In this document: one piece after another, positions 6,079 through 12,255 of the stretch | Position numbering within the stretch: position 1 is the stretch's first letter | Layout of the letters: every line of letters begins with the position of its first letter | Assembly (NCBI GenBank): GCA_003641695.1 | Contig: QNBL01000042.1 | Coordinates: 1-12,255 of the forward strand | Direction of reading: 5' to 3' | Origin: Spirochaetota bacterium | GTDB lineage: Bacteria > Spirochaetota > Spirochaetia > B11-G9 | DNA length: 12,255 bases | Position numbers and translations under genes: made by a program | The notes under the pieces: model-generated | What the model was told of the DNA's origin: nothing | Database searches by the model: none | The model's input: only the letters and a program-made list of their open reading frames with translations

Positions 6079-7306
6079 AGGGGAAAGAGCAAAGGTATGT
6101 TCATTCTGCGGAAAAAGCGCTGATACAGCAAGAAGGCTTATTGCCGGACCTGGAGTCTTCATCTGTGATGAGTGCATAGATGTGTGCAAAAGAATTCTGG
6201 ATGATGAAGACAAAATGATTGCTTCGGATCTCACCGAAGAACTTCCGCCTCCAAAAGAGATTAAGGAATTTCTTGATCAGTATGTAATCGGTCAGAATAA
6301 AGCTAAAAAAGTACTTTCCGTTGCCGTGTACAACCACTACAAGAGAATTAATCAGAAAAGCGTCATTGCAGATGACGTGGAAATTGAAAAGGCCAACGTT
6401 CTCATGACCGGTCCTACCGGTACCGGAAAAACCCTCCTCGCAAAGACTCTGGCAAAAAAGCTTAAAGTACCATTTGCAATTGCAGATGCCACCACTTTGA
6501 CAGAAGCGGGTTATGTTGGAGAAGATGTGGAAAACATCCTTCTGAAACTTATTCAGGATGCAGGAAACAATATATCTGCAGCTGAAAAAGGGATAATCTA
6601 TATTGATGAAATAGACAAAATTGCCAGTAAATCAGAGAACGTATCAATAACAAGGGATGTATCAGGAGAAGGGGTACAACAGGCTCTGTTAAAAATAATA
6701 GAAGGAACAATTGCCTCAGTACCTCCCCAGGGAGGCAGGAAACACCCAAATCAGGAGATGCTCAAGATCGATACAAGCAATATCCTCTTTATCTGCGGAG
6801 GAGCATTTGTCGGGCTGGACAAGGTAATAGAGGAAAGAATCAGTTCCCATCCAATGGGATTCGGTGCCGATGTACGGTCATCTGAAGAAAAGGACATTGT
6901 AGAACTGTACTCTCATATGCATCCCGATGACTTGATCCATTTCGGACTCATCCCCGAGTTTATAGGAAGGCTTCCGATAAACGTTACCCTGTCTGAACTC
7001 AAAATAGAAGATCTGAAAAGGATAATTACGGAACCGAAAAATGCCATTGTAAAGCAGTACCAGAGTTCATTAAGACTTGATGATGTAGATCTGATATTTG
7101 ATGATGACGCCATCGATGTTATTGCCCAGGATGCCATCGACCGAAAAACCGGAGCAAGAGGTCTCAGGTCAATAGTAGAGAATCTAATGCTCGATGTAAT
7201 GTATGAGATCCCTTCCATAAAGGGGCTGAAGGAGATACGGATAACAAAAGCAGTAGCCGAGGGTAAGGAAAAACCTGAGATACTGCTGAAACAAAAATCA
7301 GCATGA
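6065..7306 (+). CDS. clpX: ClpX, ATP-dependent unfoldase subunit of ClpXP
   Basis: A 413-residue AAA+ unfoldase that recognises, unfolds and threads substrates into ClpP. The N-terminal zinc-binding domain has C12, C15, C34 and C37. The AAA+ module has Walker A GPTGTGKT (116-123), the pore loop GYVGED (149-154), Walker B IIYIDEID (177-184), arginine-finger box FIGRLPIN (299-306, R302) and sensor 2 GARGLRS (363-369). The ClpP-docking loop, usually [LIV]-G-F, reads MGF at 264-266, a mild variant. The SD sequence AAGGGAG (6053-6059) lies inside the end of clpP, 5 bp before the ATG. Its TGA overlaps the lon ATG (ATGA), so all three protease genes appear translationally linked. Confidence 0.97.
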   Translation: MAKNKGERAKVCSFCGKSADTARRLIAGPGVFICDECIDVCKRILDDEDKMIASDLTEELPPPKEIKEFLDQYVIGQNKAKKVLSVAVYNHYKRINQKSVIADDVEIEKANVLMTGPTGTGKTLLAKTLAKKLKVPFAIADATTLTEAGYVGEDVENILLKLIQDAGNNISAAEKGIIYIDEIDKIASKSENVSITRDVSGEGVQQALLKIIEGTIASVPPQGGRKHPNQEMLKIDTSNILFICGGAFVGLDKVIEERISSHPMGFGADVRSSEEKDIVELYSHMHPDDLIHFGLIPEFIGRLPINVTLSELKIEDLKRIITEPKNAIVKQYQSSLRLDDVDLIFDDDAIDVIAQDAIDRKTGARGLRSIVENLMLDVMYEIPSIKGLKEIRITKAVAEGKEKPEILLKQKSA

Positions 7307-9669
7307 TTAAAAAATCGTTGATCTTTAAAAACGAAAAAAAAGAGCTCCCTCTTGTACCATTGAGGGAGCTTGTTGTATTCCCGTATATGGTTACCCCTTT
7401 TTTTGCCGGCCGGACGGCTACAATCAAGGCAATAGAACGTGCTCTTGAAACGGACAGACAGGTTTTTCTGGTTTGTCAGAAGACAAATTCAGAGACTCCG
7501 GCAGAAGAAGATCTTCACCATGTGGGGACATCAGCAAAAATACTTCAGATGCTCAAACTCCCCGATGGAACCTTACGGGTACTGGTAGAGGGATTGGAAC
7601 GCGGAACACTAAACAAGATTATCAGCAGGAAAGATTCAACCCGCGTCATCTTCACGCCAATCAGCGAAGACCGGAATGTGGATTCCAACATCGCCGCCCT
7701 TATGGCAGCAGCCAGGAAATCTTTTAAGAAATATGCAGGATTCCAGAAAAAGGTTTCTCAGGATGTTCTTGATGCCATAGAGAAGGCTGAATATCCGGAT
7801 AAACTAATTGATCTTATTGCGGCAAACATCAACGTGGAAGTTGAAAAAAAGATCGAAATCCTTGCAGTAAAAAAAGTATCCGACAGACTTGAAACACTCA
7901 CTGTAATTATAGAATCGGAGAACAACGTTCTGGAACTGCAGAACAGGATTCAACTGAAGGTACAGAAAAAACTTGAGCAAAATCAGAAGGAGTACTTCCT
8001 TAACGAACAAATCAGACAGATCAACAAGGAACTTGGAAACGACAACAATGATCCCTCCGGAGCAAAGGAACTTGAAAGGAGAATTAAAGAAGCAAATCCT
8101 CCGAAAGAGGTTCTTGCAAAGGCTGAAAGCGAAATAAAACGGCTTTCACGGCTTCAGCCTATGTCGCCGGAATCAGGAGTTTTAAGAACCTATCTTGAAT
8201 GGATTGCAGATCTGCCCTGGAGTAAAAAAAGTACAGACAACAAAGATATTGATCTGGCTGCAAAGATTCTTGACGAAGATCACTACAACATGAAAAAGGC
8301 AAAAGAGAGAATTCTCGATTTCATTGCAGTAAGACAGCTGAAAGAATCCATGAAAGGACCGATACTCTGTCTAGTAGGACCTCCCGGAACAGGAAAAACC
8401 TCCCTGGGCCGGTCCATTGCAAGAGCCCTTGACAGAAAGTTTGTGCGGGTATCCCTGGGCGGAGTCAAGGACGAGGCAGAAATCCGGGGGCACAGGAAAA
8501 CCTACGTTGGGGCCTTGCCGGGGAAGGTTATTCAGTCCATGAAAAAGGCAGGGACAGTCAACCCTGTTTTTCTGCTGGACGAAATAGACAAGATGAGCTC
8601 AGATTTTAGAGGTGATCCTTCCTCAGCACTTCTTGAGGTTTTGGATCCCCAGCAGAACAATACGTTTGTGGATCATTACCTGGAAATACCCTATGATCTT
8701 TCAAAGATAATGTTTCTGACAACAGCGAATTCTCTTCATACAATTCCTTACCCTCTTCTTGACAGGATGGAGATTATTGAAATCCCTGGTTATACGGATT
8801 TTGAAAAAGAGCGGATTGCTTCCCAATTTATTATACCAAGACAGCTGGAGGAAAACGGTCTGGAATGGGCCGATATTTCCTTCCAGAAAAGTGCAATCCT
8901 GAACATAATCAGAAAATATACCATGGAATCAGGTGTACGGAACCTTGAAAGAGAAATTGCCACAGTTATACGGAAGATAGCCAGAAAAGCTGTTTCGGGG
9001 GGATACAGTGAGAAAAGCGAAGAGGCTTTTAAGGTAACGGTAACTTCCAAAAGCCTTAAAAAGCACCTTGGAAATCCCCGGTTTGAAGATGACATTGTCT
9101 ACAAGAAAAACAGGAAGGGTCTTGTTTACGGCCTTGCCTGGACCGAAATGGGTGGGAAAATTCTTCCCATTGAAGCTTCGCTTCTTAAGGGTACAGGGAA
9201 ACTAATTCTTACCGGTAGTCTCGGAGATGTCATGAAAGAGAGTGCCCAAATCGCTCTATCCTTTATAAGGGAGCATTTCAGGGAGTTTAATCTCGAATCT
9301 GATTTCCATGAAGAGATTGATATCCATATCCATGTTCCTCAGGGAGCAATTCCCAAAGACGGCCCATCCGCGGGTATAACCATGACAACGGCAATGATCT
9401 CGGCATTGACCGAAAAGATTGTTCGTCCCCAAACAGCAATGACAGGAGAAATAACCCTGACGGGAAGGATTCTTCCCATTGGGGGGGTAAAAGAGAAGGT
9501 TCTTGCTGCGTACAGGAACAAGATGACAGCGGTAATACTGCCGGAAGAGAACCGTAAGGATACAGAGGAGCTGCCATCGGAGGTATTGCGGGAGATTGAC
9601 TTCTTCTATGCAGATTCCATACAGAACGCAATGAAAATCCTTTTTGAGGATAACAGCGATAAAGATTAA
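7303..9669 (+). CDS. lon: Lon ATP-dependent protease (LonA type)
   Basis: A 788-residue LonA, the usual length, degrading misfolded and selected regulatory proteins as a cytoplasmic hexamer. The N-terminal substrate-binding domain starts at LPLVPLRELVVFP (15-27), followed by a coiled-coil-rich segment (about 180-280). The AAA+ domain has Walker A GPPGTGKT (359-366) and Walker B FLLDEIDK (423-430). The protease domain has the Ser-Lys dyad: S689 in PKDGPSAG (684-691) and K732 in GGVKEK (727-732), with the E. coli spacing of 43. It starts in an ATGA overlap with clpX and has no strong SD of its own, so it depends on coupling. A perfect 9-bp hairpin lies in codons 14-23. No terminator follows before the next promoter. 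Confidence 0.97.
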   Translation: MIKKSLIFKNEKKELPLVPLRELVVFPYMVTPFFAGRTATIKAIERALETDRQVFLVCQKTNSETPAEEDLHHVGTSAKILQMLKLPDGTLRVLVEGLERGTLNKIISRKDSTRVIFTPISEDRNVDSNIAALMAAARKSFKKYAGFQKKVSQDVLDAIEKAEYPDKLIDLIAANINVEVEKKIEILAVKKVSDRLETLTVIIESENNVLELQNRIQLKVQKKLEQNQKEYFLNEQIRQINKELGNDNNDPSGAKELERRIKEANPPKEVLAKAESEIKRLSRLQPMSPESGVLRTYLEWIADLPWSKKSTDNKDIDLAAKILDEDHYNMKKAKERILDFIAVRQLKESMKGPILCLVGPPGTGKTSLGRSIARALDRKFVRVSLGGVKDEAEIRGHRKTYVGALPGKVIQSMKKAGTVNPVFLLDEIDKMSSDFRGDPSSALLEVLDPQQNNTFVDHYLEIPYDLSKIMFLTTANSLHTIPYPLLDRMEIIEIPGYTDFEKERIASQFIIPRQLEENGLEWADISFQKSAILNIIRKYTMESGVRNLEREIATVIRKIARKAVSGGYSEKSEEAFKVTVTSKSLKKHLGNPRFEDDIVYKKNRKGLVYGLAWTEMGGKILPIEASLLKGTGKLILTGSLGDVMKESAQIALSFIREHFREFNLESDFHEEIDIHIHVPQGAIPKDGPSAGITMTTAMISALTEKIVRPQTAMTGEITLTGRILPIGGVKEKVLAAYRNKMTAVILPEENRKDTEELPSEVLREIDFFYADSIQNAMKILFEDNSDKD
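7343..7370 (+). promoter_or_regulatory. Stable hairpin in the 5' coding end of lon
   Basis: AGCTCCCTC (7343-7351) and GAGGGAGCT (7362-7370) form a perfect 9-bp stem with a 10-base loop, 40 bp after the lon start. A-rich sequence precedes it and TTGTTGT follows, so it is loosely terminator-like. It encodes the conserved ELPLVPLREL stretch and may be incidental, or may slow or attenuate lon expression. Confidence 0.4.
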
Positions 9670-9677
9670 TAATTTAC

Positions 9678-9706
9678 TTGATTTTGAAAGCATGAGAACC
9701 TATAAT
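9678..9706 (+). promoter_or_regulatory. Promoter of the small secreted-protein gene
   Basis: TTGATT (9678-9683), 17 bp, then a perfect -10 TATAAT (9701-9706), just after the lon stop. A start near 9713 would give an 18-base leader containing the strong SD. Confidence 0.7.
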
Positions 9707-9730
9707 TGGACACAGAAGAGGAGGGATACC

Positions 9731-10141
9731 TTGAAAAAAATAATTCTGTTTTTTACTGTCTTACTTTTTGTCAGCGCAGCTATTTTTGCCCAGGATTCTG
9801 AAATATATGTAAAATCGGTACCCATAAGCAAGGTTTATAACCACCAACTCGGTTTTCGGGTAGTCTACATGAAAAGCAATATGGAGATGGCAGCATTTTA
9901 TCTACCGAAAGCCTGGTTCGAAACAGCATCGGTAACCGGAACTGTACAAAAAGCGGAAGTTCTGTACGGCAAAGAAGCTTCCTATCCATATTTTTCAGTC
10001 TTCTGGATAAACGGGAAATTTGATCACATACGGTTGTACCTGAAAAGCGATCTTGGCGACGTATCCTGGGGGGATATAAATCCCGCCTGGGGGGATATAT
10101 CGGAAAAATTCAACATAGATACCCTCTCCCTGGAATTCTAA
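9731..10141 (+). CDS. Small secreted (periplasmic) protein of unknown function, TTG start
   Basis: I do not recognise a named family; the sequence reminds me of conserved hypothetical proteins of spirochaetes. The start chosen is TTG 9731, because GAGGAGGG (9718-9725) lies 5 bp before it and the protein then begins with a classic signal peptide: KK at 2-3, a hydrophobic core to about 18, and a cleavage site after AIFA (17-20). A longer reading from ATG 9644 would overlap lon and bury the signal peptide. The mature part has about 116 residues, no cysteine (so not a lipoprotein), no further membrane segment, and many aromatics (SYPYFSVFWINGKFDHIRLY at 84-103), which suggests a beta-rich fold. 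Near the end WGDINPAWGDIS (113-124) is a 7-residue tandem duplication. It has its own promoter and a perfect terminator, so it is probably monocistronic. Function cannot be inferred. Confidence 0.8.
   Translation: MKKIILFFTVLLFVSAAIFAQDSEIYVKSVPISKVYNHQLGFRVVYMKSNMEMAAFYLPKAWFETASVTGTVQKAEVLYGKEASYPYFSVFWINGKFDHIRLYLKSDLGDVSWGDINPAWGDISEKFNIDTLSLEF
10065..10099 (+). repeat. In-frame tandem duplication in the secreted protein
   Basis: CCTGGGGGGATATA occurs at 10065-10078 and again at 10086-10099, a 21-bp period that repeats W-G-D-I. Each copy contains a run of six G residues, a possible slippage site. Confidence 0.8.
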
Positions 10142-10178
10142 GAAACAACTGACAACAAATAACCAGACATTGAACAAG

Positions 10179-10207
10179 GCACCATCTAAAAACAGATGGT
10201 GCTTTTT
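10179..10207 (+). terminator. Intrinsic terminator after the secreted-protein gene
   Basis: GCACCATCT (10179-10187), loop AAAAAC, and AGATGGTGC (10194-10202) form a perfect 9-bp stem followed by five T residues. It ends 12 bp before the nrnA start codon, so nrnA needs readthrough or a promoter I cannot identify. Confidence 0.88.
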
Positions 10208-10219
10208 AAAAAGGAAACC

Positions 10220-11182
10220 ATGAAAACACAAATACCTGCAGAACTTCTTGAATCCATCCGGGAGTATGATTCATTCATCATTATAGGTCACAAAGAACCC
10301 GATGGCGACACCCTGAGCTCTCAACTTGCCTTGACAAGTTTTCTAAACAGGAAGGGGAAGCATGCTGTTCCAGTCTCCCCGGGGCCATTTGACCGAAAAG
10401 AAATAGCAGAAAAAGAAAAACTCTTTTTACGGCATATTCCTGAAACCACCGTAAAGGAGTCTTCATTGATCGTCGTTTTGGACTGCTCTACGATTGATAG
10501 AATAGGTTATCTGGCACAAGAAGTGGAAGGATACAGAATTGCAGTGGTTGACCATCATTCTTCAGGTCAAGTCTTCGGCGATGTAAGGTATATCGATCCT
10601 AAAGCTCCTTCGGTGACTTACATGATTCAGAAAATAATTGAAGAGATGGGAGATGCACCCAACAGTGCAGAAGCTGAACTTCTACTCTTCGGGCTTGCTA
10701 CCGATACCGGTTTTTTCCGTCATCTTGAAACCGGAACAGGACACGTGTTCAAATCGGTAAGCAGGCTTGTGGATGCTGGAGCTTCCCCAAAAGAAGTTTT
10801 TTCCGAGATGTACGGCAACCGCTCCCTTGAATCCCGGATACTTCTTGGAAAACTTCTCATGAATGCCGAATCCCTTTGCAGCGGCAGACTCATTTTTGTT
10901 GTAGAAACAAAGGATGATGTCTCTAGATTCGGCAAGAACAGCAGAGATTCCGATTTTCTTTATCAGCTCCTTACAGGAGTTGATACTGTAGAAACAGTAG
11001 CTCTTCTCCGCTATGAATCTGAAACAGAGATTTCAGTTGGTCTACGCTCCAGTGGTACTGTGGACGTTGGTGCAGTAGCAAAGAAGTTCGGAGGCGGAGG
11101 ACATAAAAAAGCAGCCGGATTTTCTTCTGGCAGCTCGTTTAGCGAGATAAAGAAAGAACTGCTTAATATCCTGTGCAGTTAA
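10220..11182 (+). CDS. nrnA: DHH/DHHA1 phosphoesterase, NrnA-type nanoRNase / pAp phosphatase
   Basis: A 320-residue DHH-family enzyme; relatives degrade very short RNAs and in some cases dephosphorylate 3'-phosphoadenosine 5'-phosphate, or hydrolyse cyclic dinucleotides or their products. Motifs: HKEPDGD (24-30; H24, D28, D30) as the first metal site, VVLDCS (85-90) with D88, the DHH triad at 111-113, ATDTG (160-164) with D162, and the DHHA1 substrate loop GGGGHKKAAG (291-300). The catalytic set is complete. The first motif reads DGDTLSS where many relatives have DADAIGS. The start at 10220 is preferred because AAGGA (10211-10215) precedes it; the longer in-frame ATG at 10196 lies inside the preceding terminator. 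No clear terminator follows. NrnA versus another DHH/DHHA1 phosphodiesterase cannot be decided by eye. Confidence 0.88.
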   Translation: MKTQIPAELLESIREYDSFIIIGHKEPDGDTLSSQLALTSFLNRKGKHAVPVSPGPFDRKEIAEKEKLFLRHIPETTVKESSLIVVLDCSTIDRIGYLAQEVEGYRIAVVDHHSSGQVFGDVRYIDPKAPSVTYMIQKIIEEMGDAPNSAEAELLLFGLATDTGFFRHLETGTGHVFKSVSRLVDAGASPKEVFSEMYGNRSLESRILLGKLLMNAESLCSGRLIFVVETKDDVSRFGKNSRDSDFLYQLLTGVDTVETVALLRYESETEISVGLRSSGTVDVGAVAKKFGGGGHKKAAGFSSGSSFSEIKKELLNILCS

Positions 11183-11257
11183 AACAAACTGGGAATAATC
11201 CATCTTTTCATGCTGAATACTCCAGAAACCTGGTTATGATTTCATGATGTGCTTTTA

Positions 11258-11286
11258 TTGACAATTTTAATAAGAACTATTACTAT
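11258..11286 (+). promoter_or_regulatory. Promoter of the GAF-domain gene, placed for a leaderless mRNA
   Basis: A consensus -35 TTGACA (11258-11263), exactly 17 bp, then TACTAT (11281-11286, 4 of 6 matches). The ATG at 11292 begins six bases after the -10, where transcription would normally start. No other GC-rich structure or terminator is clear in the 109-bp gap after nrnA. Confidence 0.65.
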
Positions 11287-11291
11287 TTATT

Positions 11292-12255
11292 ATGTTAAAA
11301 AATATCAATAAAGATAATTTTCTCTATAATCAGAGAGACTTTGATTCGCTGATATCATCGCTGTCCTCCGAATATTTAACGATTGCTCCTGGTAATGTTG
11401 AAAAAGTAATAAATCACTGGTTTATAAATATTTCAGAATCCTTAAAAGCTGAACGAACTGTTTTCTTTCAAAAGAATCCAAAGGGTGATTATTATCTCAG
11501 TTACACCTGGACGAAGGAGGGCATTGAAGCTCCAGTAGAATATAATCCGAACAAATCTTTCCCTTATATCGCTTCTGTTATAGCGAAGGGGAATATGATC
11601 GTTTATGCTTCCCCCGATGATCTTCCTTATGAAGCCCAAAGTGATAAGCTGGGAATAGAAAAAATGGGAATTAAATCTTTTCTTCTTTTTCCCATGGGTT
11701 CGAAATCCAGTGTATGGGGTGCCTTCCTTTTTGCGTTTCGAACAAAAAAAGTCAAATGGGATGAGACATTTATCAATAGATTGAGATTTATTATACACTT
11801 GTTCTCCTCGGTAATAAAACGGGAAGTAGACCGGAAAAGTCTGGAAAACAAGGCTCAGTTTGAGAATATCCTTGCAGACCTTTCCAGAGATTTTGTTTCT
11901 ATTAGTCATGGTGAAATAGGGGAAAGGATAACCTACTGGCTTCATAAAACAGCTGAAGTTCTACAATTCGATAGAGCTCTGGTTTTCAATCTTATTGATG
12001 ACAAATTTTTTATTTCAACCTCATGGAAATCGGAAAAGGGCAAAGATATAGCACCGTATGATCCGGAAGAAGTATTTCCATGGATGGATAAGCAGTTGAG
12101 GAATAACAAGATAGTTATTATACCGGACATTGCTGCTTTTCCCCCGGAAGCAGAAACCGACAGAAAGAACATGCCACTCATCGGAGCGCAATCAGTACTG
12201 GTCCTGCCGTTATTTGTCCAGGACCAGATGGTGGGCGCCCTGGCATTCTCGTGTA
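11292..12255 (+). CDS. Tandem GAF-domain sensor protein, N-terminal part (runs off right edge)
   Basis: There are 321 codons open to the window edge. Two GAF domains can be seen (about 18-176 and 190-321). They look like a duplication: SLSSEYLTIAPGNVEKVINH (23-42) aligns with DLSRDFVSISHGEIGERITY (196-215), and the FPYIASVIAKG (90-100) and FPWMDKQLRNN (262-272) regions also correspond. A charged helix (about 172-195) links them. There is no signal peptide or membrane segment, so it should be cytoplasmic. This pairing is common at the N-terminus of PAS/histidine kinases, diguanylate cyclases and sigma-54 activators; the output domain is beyond the window, so the role is open. ATG 11292 is the first start after a stop at 11271-11273 and has no Shine-Dalgarno sequence. 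Confidence 0.8.
   Translation, partial: MLKNINKDNFLYNQRDFDSLISSLSSEYLTIAPGNVEKVINHWFINISESLKAERTVFFQKNPKGDYYLSYTWTKEGIEAPVEYNPNKSFPYIASVIAKGNMIVYASPDDLPYEAQSDKLGIEKMGIKSFLLFPMGSKSSVWGAFLFAFRTKKVKWDETFINRLRFIIHLFSSVIKREVDRKSLENKAQFENILADLSRDFVSISHGEIGERITYWLHKTAEVLQFDRALVFNLIDDKFFISTSWKSEKGKDIAPYDPEEVFPWMDKQLRNNKIVIIPDIAAFPPEAETDRKNMPLIGAQSVLVLPLFVQDQMVGALAFSC

Noticed and set aside
7473..7727. 84-codon plus-strand frame inside lon
   Set aside because: Wholly inside lon in another frame, with low-complexity polar residues and no family signal.
9644..9730. Longer reading frame of the secreted protein from ATG 9644
   Set aside because: It overlaps the end of lon, has no SD, starts upstream of the clear TATAAT promoter and would put 29 residues before a classic signal peptide. 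TTG 9731 has GAGGAGGG directly before it.
10196..10219. Longer start of nrnA at ATG 10196
   Set aside because: The codons lie in the stem and T-run of an intrinsic terminator; ATG 10220 has an SD and begins at the usual family position.
11442..11945. 167-codon minus-strand frame opposite the GAF gene
   Set aside because: The plus strand clearly encodes two GAF domains here; the minus frame has no SD, promoter or recognisable motif.

Overview
The window looks like chromosomal DNA of a moderately AT-rich bacterium. I suspect a spirochaete of the free-living Spirochaeta type, but this is an impression and not proof. It rests on the tRNA cluster followed by tig-clpP-clpX-lon, the tRNA genes lacking an encoded CCA end, a long RarA fused to a methyltransferase-like domain, and a small secreted protein of a type I associate with that group.

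The left end (1-1211) is an accessory, degraded region. It holds the start of a P-loop kinase-like gene on the minus strand, an intact HUH-type transposase of the REP-associated (RAYT) class on the plus strand, and, downstream of it on the minus strand, the decayed 3' end of an aldo/keto reductase gene carrying a Trp-to-stop change and a frameshift. Two nested perfect inverted repeats (13 and 16 bp) flank the transposase.

From 1212 on the window is ordinary core genome. First comes rarA with its C-terminal fusion. A promoter and leader hairpin then precede five tRNA genes (His-GTG, Arg-TCG, Lys-CTT, Leu-TAG, Gly-GCC), which end in a strong intrinsic terminator. Next is the proteostasis operon: trigger factor (folding at the ribosome), ClpP (peptidase), ClpX (unfoldase) and Lon (ATP-dependent protease). 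clpP/clpX overlap by 14 bp and clpX/lon by 4 bp. A separate promoter drives a 136-residue secreted protein with a TTG start, which ends in a perfect terminator. An NrnA-type DHH/DHHA1 phosphoesterase follows. A tandem GAF-domain sensor gene runs off the right edge; it has a near-consensus promoter placed so that its mRNA could be leaderless.

The most unexpected signal is a dispersed word, AGGGACGGAGC (up to 13 bp, AGGGACGGAGCAA). It occurs five times in the first 5.2 kb, in alternating orientation, and I found none in the remaining 7 kb. Two copies form the outer inverted repeat around the transposase. Three lie in conserved or ordinary coding sequence of rarA and tig. I see no CRISPR array, rRNA, prophage or recognisable defence system.
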